A stretch of DNA of 64,000 bases from the NCBI GenBank assembly GCA_003996215.1, contig QJPP01004122.1:62001-126000 (forward strand). Direction: 5' to 3'. How positions within the stretch are numbered: the first letter of the stretch is position 1; every line of letters starts with the position of its first letter. The position numbers were made by a program, and so were the translations under genes. Source of the DNA: Jaltomata sinuosa. Its lineage: Eukaryota > Streptophyta > Magnoliopsida > Solanales > Solanaceae. The notes under the pieces are model-generated. The model saw only the letters and a list, made by a program, of their open reading frames with translations. It searched no databases and was not told the origin of the DNA. Below are positions 22,894-33,991 of the stretch, in pieces.

Positions 22894-25800
22894 TGTGATG
22901 ACCCTTTCGATCATCTTTGTATTTACGCATTCATTATACTATTAGAGCCTTCATGTAGCAGCTCCAAGTCATTTATAGCTTGTTGGGACTGGTATTTCAG
23001 TGCCCTGGTCATTCATTTGGTTATTTTGGCCGCTTGCCTGTTTTAGAGCTTAAACTTAGAATATCATTGACTTTGGTCAACATTCTTAGCTAAAGTGCTC
23101 AAAATTGATCTCATATAGTTCCGTCAGCTCCGGAGCGATGAGTTTGGTCTAGTTGGACCTTTAGTTGAGGCCTGAGAACTTCCGATGTGGGTTTTGTGTG
23201 GTTTTCTCAATTTTTAAGCTATTTAGAGTTGAAAGTGTAACTTCGGGTGACTTTCGATGATCGGATTGTCAGATTCGAAATCCAATAATTCCATCAGCTC
23301 CTGAATATTGAGTTTGGGCTAGAAAGATGGTTGGTTCGGGTTTTGAGTGAGTCAGACTCATTTTGAGCCTTTGAGTTCCTTTTTGTTAGTATTGACTTGG
23401 GTCAACATTTCTCCAAAATGACCTCGTATGGAAGTTTCATCGATTCCGTTGAGTCTGGAACGTCGTTTTCACTCTTTTAGCACTATTGGTTTTTGAATAT
23501 CAGTTTCCGATTGTGCCTGAAATGCCCCGTCAAGTTTTCAAAAAGTGCAGAAAATCAGCTGCGGACAACAACTATTTATTGTTGTCAATTCGTTTTTTTC
23601 AGCCCTTCTCCTCACTTTTCTCAGACTAAAACTCAAAATTCTCTCCACTATTTTGCTCCAATTCAGTTCTAAACCTTGGGGAATTATTTGTTCGTCGACT
23701 ATCCGTAGTTTTTTGCCTCTTGGTAAGTCATCTTCCCCAACTTGCCTTCTTCGGTTTTCTCTTAATTTCTCCATTGATGCTCATCCAAAGCTTGGATTTT
23801 GTGATAGATTCTGCCCCCTAATCTTTTGCATGTTCGTGAGTGTGAAGTTTTATCCGTCTTGGGCTGATTTTCCATCATTTTGGTAAGTAATTCTTGCCCA
23901 ATTTCTGTTTTTTATTTTTGAAATTCCATTCTTTAATCCCCAACTTGGGCGGGCTGTTTTGGCACCCTTCCCTTGTCCAATTGTTCTCAAATTTGGAGCA
24001 TGCCTTCTTGGTATCGTTGGGGTCATCGTGATTCTTTTCATTTTTGGTTTCAAATTATGGGCCCCACAAGCCCACTTTTGACCCGGATATCGACCCGGCT
24101 ATAATTGTAGCAATATGGGTATCATTATACTCGTCTTAACATTTTATTCATGAATTTAATAGTTTGATTCTCGTTCGGAGCTTCTCAGAGCAGCTCGGCC
24201 TCGAATATCGTTATTCCCATAGCTTGTCATCGGACGACAGGTAGGTTATGGCTTAACTCCCTAGACTTCGCATATATCGGGTAAAATTATACTAGTTGGC
24301 ATCCTTGGGTTGGATTATTAGGTTGGTACCATAGACCTTGACCGCTTTTCCATGATTCATCCTATTACTTTCCTTCGTTGTGTGTAGTATTCCTATTAGT
24401 TGATATATTTATTACCCTTGTGACCCCGTGAGGTCTTGTTGACTCTGGAACATAGAAGGTGGGATTATTGGGAATGTCCATGAGTATCGAACATAGAAAT
24501 ATCCTTCTAGGCTGGTTATGCTTACTGAGTAGCTTCGGAGCCTGTGCAGGGCCGTTAGGTTAATTGTGAGATGCCGAGCAACTATTTGGGTTGATCATAT
24601 CATTTCCATGCATATAAAAAGGTTTTTCCACGTTTTATTATGGTTTTTGGTTTTGGGCCTATGAAAACTGATTTTCTAAACCTTGCATGGCCTCGAGGGC
24701 CCGTTTTCAATGAAATTGGATTTGGAAATGATTTGAATTGATACGTGGATCTTCTTGGGGTAAAAGAAGGTCAAAAATATGGTTTTATCATGATTTACTA
24801 CCATTGATAGACTCAACAGGGTCAGAGTGCTAGCTGAGTTTTCTTACTGATTTGAAATTATATAAGGCTCGGCCAAGTCGAGCATCTGAGATATTTTTAC
24901 TACTGTTTTTGACCCGGTTGTGCCCGGGCACGCTTGGAAAGGTTTTTTAGACATCTTTTTCACTGTTTTAGTCCTAGACAGGGTCTAGGCATGCATATTT
25001 GAGACTTAGCCACTGGCTTGAACTCGGACTCGATTCCAGAGGACACGTTTTGATTCTGAGTTTTAGTATGAGGTCTGGGACCTCCATGGACCTTGCCGCT
25101 CCGGGCCTGAGGCTTTGGACTGTGTGTGCTGGGGAGAAGGGTATATCGTGGAGTATAGGTATATGGGATGTGTACTTCCATGGAACCTACCTGCTGGGCC
25201 CGATTGGCACCGGAGGAGGTACATACAGAGGTTCTATTTCACCCTGAGGTTTTCATGCATCATATTATTCATTGTTCGGGATTCCACCCTTGTTTACTAT
25301 TTGTTGATTGGATGCTCCGGTAGTATGGGATGCTGGAGGGTTTGTTATCACTTGATTATGTTCCTCGGTTGTATGGGCAGCCGGGGGACAGTTGGTAGAC
25401 TCTCATTACTTATTACAAAATTATTCTCTATTACGGTTATAAGGGTAGAGTTGAACTCTGCTAGGCTGTTATTTCGGGATTTGAGATTGATATGGTTTGG
25501 CTGGTTATTTGTTCTGTTTACCGAGCATGTCTACTTTATCCTTCTCTCCCACTCTTTACGCTCGAGGTTACCAGTATACTGCCCATTTCTATAACCTACA
25601 CTTATATATATACTATTTTTGCGAGGATTCTAGCTGCGTTGTCCTTACTTTCACCTATGCCTGTTGTGTGTATATATTCTATCTGCTAGCCTTAAATGGT
25701 TTTTTCTGTTGTCTTCCCTCTGGGCTAGTTTCTGTGTACTTTTTGTTGATTTCTGTGACTGTTTGCTTCTACTCTGTCTGCTATTGCTCTTTTACTTTAT

Positions 25801-26314
25801 ATTTGTCCAGTCGATCTATGATACCTACTGGGTACCTTGTGCTTTGCATTTGGTTCTCATCCTACCCTCTGCATCTTTTGGTGCAGATCCTAGCATGGGT
25901 CATCGCCGTTAGCGCGTCGGAGACTCATGCGGGGTGCAATTTTTGGATCATCCAGGCTGAGGGTGAGCTCTTGGCATTCAGAGCTTGACTTCAGTTATCC
26001 TTGGTGTATTTTGTACTCTTATAGTTTAGGAGACATTGTGTATATATGACTTTTGGACCTTTGTACTCCTGATGTAGTTCGGCTCTTATACGCTTTGATA
26101 CCAGGTTTTGGGTTTGACTTAGTTTTTGCATTTTATATGTATTACTCTTGTTATCTATTTTCTTCTCCTTATGCCCTTGCTTCCGCTTATTTACCGAATC
26201 TTCTGCTTAAACTATTAGAAGGTAGCCCATTACTAACCATTCCGGGCTACGGGGATTGATTCGCCTACTGGGGGGTTGTAGGTGCCAACATGACCGAGAA
26301 ATCGGATCGTGACA
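22894..26314 (+). mobile_element. Solo LTR of family F (copy 1)
   Basis: A 3421-bp LTR with TGTGATGACC...TCGTGACA ends, bounded by the 5-base duplication ttttc on both sides. It has no priming site, coding region or second LTR, so it is a solo LTR left by recombination between the two LTRs of a full element. Its downstream half is related to the LTRs of A and B: it shares the TATA context (24611-24620), the ggacgacaggtagg block (24231 on) and the end region. The identical insertion is at 40496-43900. Confidence 0.92.
24611..24620 (+). promoter_or_regulatory. Putative TATA box of LTR F (copy 1)
   Basis: catataaaaa in the same TTCCATG context as in the A and B LTRs. In copy 2 (42201-42210) the third base is changed, giving caaataaaaa. 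Confidence 0.5.
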
Positions 26315-26319
26315 TTTTC
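26315..26319. repeat. Target site duplication, right, solo LTR F copy 1
   Basis: ttttc, matching 22889-22893. Confidence 0.85.
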
Positions 26320-26885
26320 TCAAAGAACTTATTCCCGTACATATGCACTATCCTAGTTTATTCTGAACATATTCCCAAGATAAATCATATACCTCCATAA
26401 CTATAACAACCTCTTAACCATAATAACAAACCGTAATCAAACATGTACCAACATCATTCTAAACTTATCTTTCTAACAAGTCTTTAGGATACTGCTAATG
26501 ATAGAAGAAACCTCTAAGAGTATATAACCACCCGCCATCATTCTATGTCATAGAATTCTATGATCCGAAAAGAGCTTTTAATTGCTTCAAGTTGTAATTA
26601 AGTATTTTTAGTTCCAAATCCACCCTTATCCCGAGCCTATCACACTAAATCTTGTTAATATATATTTTGTCATCTAGAGTTCAAGCTACTCATTTAGTGG
26701 ACAATCCCAATATCACATAAAGCCTCAAACAACAAGGTTTATGGACCATACTCTTACTTAAGAAATTTTCTTCAAACTCATGCACCAGTCTATTATCAAT
26801 AGATATTGAACCTTTTTCATAAGTCAAAATTTTCATCTAGTTCCACTTCTGCAGGATGAATTTTATGACTATCATCATGAACATA

Positions 26886-27071
26886 TCATCTAATCATAGA
26901 CACATGGAAGAAAAGAGTGGACAACAAATAATTTTGGAGGTAAAGTAAGTCTATATGACACCAAATCAATTCGATGCAATTATCATATGGACCAACATAC
27001 TTTAAACTTAGCTCACTTTTCTTATCGAATTTCATAACTCCCTCCATGAGGCCAAAAAAAGGTCTTTCCAC
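26886..27071 (-). pseudogene. Element G integrase C-terminal remnant (copy 1)
   Basis: On the minus strand a 61-codon stretch contains GVMKFDKKSELSLKYVGPY and FHVSMIR. It aligns with GVMRFGKKGKLSPRYVGPY and FHVSLL of the D integrase tail. Upstream on the minus strand (about 27060-27125) a further match to the SRQKSYAD segment can be followed. This fixes the orientation of G and shows it is a gypsy element. The rest of pol is too decayed to read. The same remnant is at 44500-44685. Confidence 0.75.
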
Positions 27072-27493
27072 CTTTCATGATCTCCATATCATTAACTCCC
27101 TTATCTCCATAGGACTTCTATTTTCTTTAAGCAGTTTTGAGTCATTTTAGTATCAATTTAGTTTTTTTTAAAAGCTTGTTGGAATTCTAGATCCTATAAT
27201 TATGACTCACCAAGTTCAAACCACCAACTAGCCAACGGTACTGATATTCATATAAAGCCTCAAAGATAAAATTTGCATACCAAGTTAGTAAAAAATATGA
27301 GATACAACCCTGTCAAAAGCAACTAATCACGAACCCCTCAATATGTTATATTCATTTGGTGTTGTTATTGGATACTTATACTCTCTTGTTGTCTCCTTTT
27401 GTAAGAACAAACCCAAGTGCTACAATAACAGTCCTATTGTGGAACACATCCCCCATACTTATATACAATAGTTTTAGATTACGCCCAAATATT

Positions 27494-27715
27494 CCTACAT
27501 AATACTCTCATGTAAAATAGCGTTGAAACACATTCTTATACCTCTATATCTCGATCATACGTATGATAGTACTGGAAAGCATCCTTACACCCCTACTTAA
27601 CACTCTTATGTACCGCGATGCTGGAACATATCCAAATATTCCTACATAACACTCTCATGTACGACAGTATTGGAACACATCCATACACCCCTACATAAAT
27701 GTTCCAATGCCCTCT
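27494..27715. repeat. Tandem array, about 49-base period, inside G
   Basis: Units beginning near 27494, 27541, 27592, 27641 and 27690 share 'cctacataacactctcatgt' and a ggaacacatcc segment, diverged from one another. The counterpart is at about 45111-45325. It is non-coding in both. Confidence 0.65.
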
Positions 27716-30070
27716 TACTCTCATTCCACATTACAATATAAGCATCTCATGTCATTGCACTATCTCTGAAATATATCACCACATAAGCTAGTATGATGTA
27801 TAATCAATATAACTGGAATCATGTTCTCAATCTCGCTAAGCCTGTCAAGATCATTTAAGCTACATTTACAACTTTCTGAATGAATGTGTAGACCAACCAC
27901 AAACTCTATAATGATCATTTTCTCTCTTTTTTTTTGTTCCTCTCAAAGACAACCATGTTTAAGATAATAATATTTTTTCCAACACTCGTATTTAATATAT
28001 GAACAATTCAAAAACTGAAGAACAATATTTGTAATACCTCGTATTACTATCTGCCGATGTTAGCTCTCTTTCTTTGATCTCAATGCATACTTATGAATCT
28101 CGAGAGTATTGAATATTGTAAATGTTAAATGTTTTCGAGTATAAATCTCCTAAAGTCAACCACTACAAGTTCATATACATTGAAATCTCTAACCATAATG
28201 CTCCCACTTTATTCACTATTAAAAACTATCATTAAAACCCAGTAATTAAGGCCAGGACTTTTAAATCGATCAATTTTTTCTTCTCCAACAACGATAACTG
28301 TAATGTAACACATGTTATAATCTTAATGTGCATGATACCATAATTTTTCACCCTTTACTAGACAATCCAATGCTTAAAACATCACAACATATTAAAAAAA
28401 TCAAAATTCACACTTGTGACCTATGATATTTGATCAATATTATCTTGAAGTACATAAAATTCTTTTCAACAACTACATGTTTCTATTGACTATCAAAAAC
28501 AACTCTCCTATGTCATAATAAACATAATAGCAATAGTGCAAATAATTTGAACACTCAGTTTATCTAGTCCATGACAATTACTAGTGCATTCGACTATCCA
28601 AGAGGCATCATTAGATTTTTTACATGAACCATAATAAGCCTTGAAACATGTCTCTAGATTATCCAACCCTTTTCTCCTTTTACTCATAGTATATCAATCA
28701 CAAGTCTATTTCTTGAATATCGAATAACACCCTGTAATTAAGAGCACAAATTATCTAAGTGTGGAAAATAGTCAATGTCCTTCATGGCACCCTAAGTCAC
28801 TTGTCTATTTGCATTGATTCACTATTCTTCTCAACAAATAAAATTAAGCACCTTAAAGCGCTATACTTTATATGATGACCTATTAATCATAAAGTCCTAT
28901 AACTTGCTCTTTGAGTTTCCTTTGACTTTGGAAAGCCTTTGCATAGTACATAAAAAAATAGATCTCTAACAATATATCAAAACCCAAGTCTTAATCGATT
29001 TTCCATCATGTGGTACAATCAGTAGGTTCTCCGAAATCATATTCAAAAATTTATTAACCACTCACACTAACCCCCATAATTAGTTATTCAACTCTAGTGT
29101 TTGGAGTTATAGTTAGGTACAACACATACCCTTCATTTATTATATAAATTTTTTATGGATGGGTATCTTATCCTGTAGGCATACGAAGTGAATCCTTTAT
29201 ATCTAATATTAGGCTTAACCATAATGGAAAATTCAAAGGTAGTTGGGCCATCCGCTATAGCAGAATGACGGGAGGCAGTAGCCTCAAAACGAGATTTAAT
29301 AAAAAGACTTCTCCTCCTCACTTGGAAAACATATGAGGGTTTCTCCAAAAACCCTCCCATTCTTCTCCAAGACTAGGGAACCATGAGAAGGAGGGATTAT
29401 GGCTGGAGGGACACAGAACAATAGATTTCAGGATCATCATTCAGCCGGGAACGCCTTCATGGAGCAAAAAATGCATCCTTGCAGCTGCTTGCCGCCCATG
29501 TAGGCTAGGTTTTTATTTGAGTAGATAGGCCTGCTTACATTTTGTACTTATCGTATATTTGAAATGGAGAATCCATGATTAGGCCTCCGGGCATGGAGTC
29601 TGGTGGTTTCACTATTAGTTAGTTGTGAACTAGGAATTGGTTGGATTGAATTGTGGTACGTTGATAATTGATTGGGGTTGTTTATGTTTTCTTGGTATGA
29701 TAAAATAATAGGGCTCAGGGACAGGAATGTCGGAAAAGTTTGGAGAATCGAGAAATGCTTGGATAACTAAATGGGGAATCGCTCATTTTATGTTCACAAA
29801 GGGTGAGTGGGTTTATTCTTCGGATGAAGGTCAGGGCTAAGTTATATACCCGGGAAAGAGGGTAAGTGATGGTTGCTTCCTGTATGCTTTGTGTGTTTGA
29901 GTACTTCTATCTAAGTATTTGTATCAGAAGCATTGCTTAGGGAATGATTAAAAATGTCTAATAGTCCTGTCTAGCAGTCTGGTAAATTGAACGTTGTATT
30001 ATGCTTGTTGGTTTACAAGTTGATTGTTCATTGTTGTGACTGTGGATTGTTTGATATTCATTTGGATCAA

Positions 30071-30208
30071 GTACCACACCTGGTATGAAACATACTAATG
30101 GTTGACTCGGGTACCCCGCCTGGTATGGGATATACTAACGATTGGCTCGGGTACCATGCCTGGTATGGAATTTACTAATGGTTGATTTTTGTACCACGCC
30201 TGGTACGG
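30071..30208. repeat. Tandem repeat, exact 40-base period, 3.5 units
   Basis: Units start at 30071, 30111, 30151 and 30191, each opening gtacc(a/c)(c/t)(a/g)cctggta. The middle parts read catactaatggttgactcg with a few changes. Confidence 0.85.
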
Positions 30209-30738
30209 ATTTATTTTACTGCATTGTTGTATTGATATTATTTGTATTGTTGTAATTGGTATTGGTTTCATGAGTGGACCGAATTGTGTCATTGAGTTGT
30301 GGTAAGTGCTTATGGTCCTTGAGAGGCCAGGAATTCTGTTATGTTTGGCTGGATTGATCTTGGTGTAGACCAGATTGCATGTTTAACCCGTAGGTGTTGT
30401 TTAGAGGGAATCCCAGGGTGGGTCCAGGTTATATATAAAAAGAAAGGTTGGTGGATTATATTGTTATTTCTGATCATAGTTATATAAGGGTGGGTTACAT
30501 GTGATTGTTAAGCTAGGGGAATGACTGAGAGTCTTGCGTTGTATTGCTAGCTGGTATCACCATAGTGGAGATTTCTTAGGGATTCTTGAGAGGTCCGAAT
30601 AATTGTGAGTAGTACCATAAGGGTAGCGGGTCTGGATGAACATTTGCTGGATTGTTCTTGAATATTTGGTCATAGGGCTTGGTAGAGTAAATCAGAGTGG
30701 CAGTCCGGGTCAAGACTTAGTAGTTGGGCTAGTGGTGG

Positions 30739-30850
30739 GACTGGGGAAGTCTAAGGTTAGTACGACTGGAAAAGTCTAATGTTAGTTCGACTGGAAAAGT
30801 CTAAGGTTGTGTGATTTGGGAAGTCTAAGATAGTATTGCTTGGAAAGTCG
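30739..30850. repeat. Tandem repeat, about 25-base period, five units
   Basis: Units start near 30739, 30764, 30789, 30813 and 30838 and share ctgg(g/a)aa(a/-)gtctaaggttag. The last two are more diverged. Confidence 0.8.
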
Positions 30851-32420
30851 GGAGAGTGAGGGAGTGCGCAGCGGAAGGAGTAGGAAGGGTTGAGGTTTGG
30901 ATTGTAGTTAGAAGAGTGGTGTGATGTGAGTTTATAATATAGGAGATTGTTGGAGGATGGAACTATATTGTTAAATTCATGTTTTCCCTATTTTTCTTAT
31001 ATGTTGATAGGAGTGAATTCGGGTCGATCGATGATGCCTATCAGTACGTGTGTTTGTACTGATTCTACTCTTGCTATACCTTTTTGGTATTGTCTGATTG
31101 TAGGGTTGGTGACGTTTCATAGGTACATGACGACGGTGATCTCCAGCAGCTTCTGTCCTTCGCTTCTATGACGAAAGTTGTTTCTTTTTTTTCATTCTTG
31201 TACAAATCCTGTAGTAGCTCTTGTACCTGTTTAGACTAGGTCCTAGGAAGAGATATTTTAAGTTGTAATCTGTTCGCTAGTTTCGATGTTGTACTTAAAG
31301 GGTTCCTTATGAAATAAAGGTTGAAATATTTTTCACATGCTAAGAATGAGTTTATTCTTAAGGGTTATATTTTATTTTTCGCAAGTTACCTGTTGGACGG
31401 GTGGTAAGAGTTCATCTATCAGGGGAGAGGGGTTAGAATAGGCGCCCGCACGGCCCGGTAGGTTGGATCGTGATAGATTGACTATTCTATATCAATAAAA
31501 ATTGTCAAAGATCTAACAAAATAAAAACTAAATTTAATTTCTCTAAGAAATTCATAGAATCGTAGATGAAAAGCCCTCAGAATTTCTGCTAAATTGAACT
31601 CTATCGTACAAGGAGAAAGTTATATCCAATAGAGTTTTAATTCTTTTTACTACCCTTTTAATTTATAGAAAGAATGTGTGGGATATTAAATTGTTATAAA
31701 GAGTTATTATAGAAAATGAGTAAATCTTGAAATATATTTGAAATACAAAATATATTTTAGGATACTAATTACAAATAATGGGGAGGAATAAGTGCTGCAT
31801 TGATGCCTAATGATTAATGAAAAAAATGAATTAAATAGAAAGAAATGTAAGGAAAGAAAATATTACAAAAAGGGAAGAAAAAGTAAATCTTAAAATAAAA
31901 CATAAAAATGGAAAGGAGTTAGAAATGGAAATCTACGCATCATACTATTTTTTTTCCTTTTTGGTGTTACTTTTTTTAACCTTTTTCAATCTCTCTCTTT
32001 CTCTCATCTTCTCTCTTTCTCTTGTTGTCTTTTTTTATTTAACATCTAAAATAGAAAAAAACTATAGGATTACAGAATTTTAACTTTGAAAGAAAATATA
32101 ATCATACTTTAAAGAAAGGTCATAAAATATATTAAAAGATAACTAAAAAGATTTATTCAAAGATAAAAATGAGGTATTAAAACTATGATCAACAATATTT
32201 TTATAACAACTTCAAACACGATTAAGTTTTATTGAATAAATTAGATTAACTATGACAAATACTTTGTCTTGCACTCTTAGCTCTCAAGTTTTGCAACACG
32301 TTGTTATGCAAATTTTTATTTTTCTTGAATTCCCTAATTTGTATGATAGATCATGTTTAGGTTTCTTCTTCTACATATATATTTCATTTAATTGATTTTT
32401 CACTGAATTATTTATTTTTT

Positions 32421-32664
32421 CTGTCTCAATTTATATGATACCTTTTGGATTTTGAGATACATATAAATTTTAGTACAAATTTTTTCATATATCTTTTAAA
32501 TATCTTGAATTACAAATTATAGTTACTTATAGTACTTTTTATGGAGTTTTCAAATATGTAAATTTTATTTTTAAAAGGTTAAAAATTCGATGCCCGGATT
32601 CACGATTAAACTTAAATTGTTTGACTTTTGAAATTCAAATTGTATCACATAAATTAAAAATCAG
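32421..32664. mobile_element. Degenerate MITE-like inverted-repeat element
   Basis: ctgtctcaatttatatgatac at the left is matched by the complement of gtatcacataaatt...cag at the right, giving 244 bases between imperfect inverted repeats. Ends of this type are common in Stowaway-like plant elements. A flanking TA duplication is not clear. Confidence 0.5.
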
Positions 32665-33241
32665 GAATAATATATTTGCTTCTGATTTTCATTCAATTTT
32701 ATGAATCCAAAGCTTGTGCTATACTATAATAATTTTCTTTTCATGTTCATCAACATCAATAAAATGGATACATATTTACTCACACTTAAAAAAGTTATTT
32801 TACAATTTTAAATAAGATGATATAATTATAGCTATAGAGTATATAGCGAAAAAAAAGCACATCACAGTTATTCTTAACGTTTTTTCAACGGAGATTTTTT
32901 TTAAAAAGTACTTTATTGTGTCAATATAAGATTGTTTTTTGACTACGTGATTTACTAAGATTAGAATGAAGTCAGATTTGCAAACTCTAATTCTGATGAA
33001 ATTTTAATTTATTTGATATGAAACTAATGTTTGTCTAAGAAATGTTATCTCTACTACATCTTGATTAAAATTATAATTTTATTTAAAAAGAAACATCACC
33101 TTATGAATTACTAATGTTTTCACAATCATTACTAATAAAACTTGAAATTTAATTTATTTAAATTGAAAATGTAAAGAAAATTTTAAACATTTTTTTATTA
33201 TATTAAAAAAAATTAATTTTTCTATTGAGGTTTTTTTATAA

Positions 33242-33256
33242 CCGCGCGAAGCGCGG
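33242..33256 (+). terminator. Helitron-type 3' hairpin
   Basis: Perfect 6-bp stem (ccgcgc / gcgcgg) with a three-base gaa loop, in otherwise AT-rich sequence. In Helitrons this hairpin marks the end of rolling-circle transfer. Confidence 0.55.
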
Positions 33257-33269
33257 ACAAATTCAATAG

Positions 33270-33991
33270 TTAAGTAAACTTTTAAATTTCTCACTTCTTT
33301 GAATCCTATCGAAAAATAGGTTGACTTGACAGGTTTCTTTCAAACATCATTTGCAGTTTCTTTCAAACATAATTGGCCGAATTATGCAACATTTTAATAT
33401 TCACAACTCTGTTGTTTCTTTTTGTTAAGCATTTGTACTTTTCAGTAAATTTAGCTATTTTTCATGATTAAATTACACTCCATTAGTCCAAAAACTACTC
33501 CAGAGACAATAAATTTTGTAGTATTAAACAAATTTTATTTAGTTTAACTCTAGAGAAACAACACTTGCCAATATTTTATGAAGATGGAATACTATTTATC
33601 ATAGAAAAATATAGGCCAAATATCTAGATGGTCTCCTTAACTTGATAGGTTTTGTAAAATATATAGACACTCAAACTTAGTCAATGATCAAAAAAATACT
33701 TGAACTTGATAGATGTGTTCTAGTGAACCCTTTAAATTGACATGACAAATGGTGTGTTTTACACTTACATTTGAGAGAGACGCTTCTATTCCATTTAAAT
33801 AAAGCCAACAACAAATAAATTTTTCTTAGAAGAAAAGTAGAAAATATACTTATTTATTAAAATATTTCTTTGATAATCCAAATTTGCCCCACAAATTCTC
33901 TCTTCTATTCACCAACATTTCTATTCTGTACTTTTAATAAACCTCTCTTCTCCCTTACCTCCATCATCACCCCAATGAACGTCTTATTTTT
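33270..33991. other. AT-rich stretch without recognised gene
   Basis: About 720 bases of AT-rich DNA. A segment near 33610-33740 ('ctccttaacttgataggttt', then a similar ttgaacttgatagatgtg) has the look of a decayed interspersed repeat. No frame or terminal structure could be supported. Confidence 0.4.

Larger units (their letters stand above)
17541..29231. repeat. Tandem segmental duplication, copy 1 (about 11.7 kb)
   Basis: This stretch holds the D integrase end, D 3' LTR, C gag piece, G 3' LTR, solo LTR F and most of the G interior. It recurs in the same order and orientation from 35154 to 58728. Copy 1 is joined on its left to the rest of D. Its right end runs into ttcaaaggtagttggg (29232-29247), exactly the first 16 bases of the unit (17541-17556). 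The breakpoints share only ttca, consistent with microhomology-mediated joining. Confidence 0.9.
21063..29231 (-). mobile_element. Element G, copy 1: minus-strand Ty3/gypsy element, truncated by the duplication junction
   Basis: The 3' LTR is at 21063-22688 and the interior runs rightward, interrupted by solo LTR F (22894-26314). Orientation is shown by an integrase C-terminal remnant on the minus strand (26886-27071) and by the priming site and second LTR beyond the other copy (60021-60625). The interior is AT-rich and heavily decayed, with few recognisable coding pieces. Copy 1 stops at 29231, the duplication breakpoint, so it lacks the 5' end. Confidence 0.78.
29248..31473 (+). repeat. Truncated LTR of an unassigned gypsy family (H)
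   Basis: The 3' end resembles the C LTR: a gcccggt...ttggatcgtgata block ends at about 31473, and the ggtcgatcgatgatgcctatcagtac motif lies at 31021-31047. The left part has a leader-like stretch (29310-29400, ctccaaaaaccctcccattc). The 5' end is missing, cut at the block boundary. It carries two tandem arrays. No coding region was found; the short minus-strand open stretch at 29133-29360 spans the block boundary and is spurious. Confidence 0.6.
31486..33269 (+). mobile_element. Probable non-autonomous Helitron
   Basis: The 3' end shows a GC-rich hairpin in AT-rich DNA (ccgcgc-gaa-gcgcgg, 33242-33256), ending about 13 bases before atag|t at 33269/33270. That resembles the Helitron end rule of a hairpin 10-12 bases before CTRR with a T following, although the first base of CTRR is A here. 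A 5' end beginning tctatatcaataaaa at 31486 fits the TC start, but the base before it is T rather than the expected A. No Rep/helicase frame is present. The length (1784 bp) depends on the 5' choice. Confidence 0.45.

Noticed and set aside
24960..25988. Several overlapping open stretches of 60-163 codons inside solo LTR F (and in LTRs A, B and the right edge)
   Set aside because: They lie inside LTRs defined by termini and target duplications, several frames overlap, composition is dominated by T-rich codons, and similarity follows DNA conservation. Only the shared hydrophobic frame is kept, as a finding rather than a gene.
27494..27715. The 49-base repeats in G as a CRISPR-like array
   Set aside because: Units are contiguous and diverged with no constant repeat/variable spacer pattern, inside a plant retroelement.
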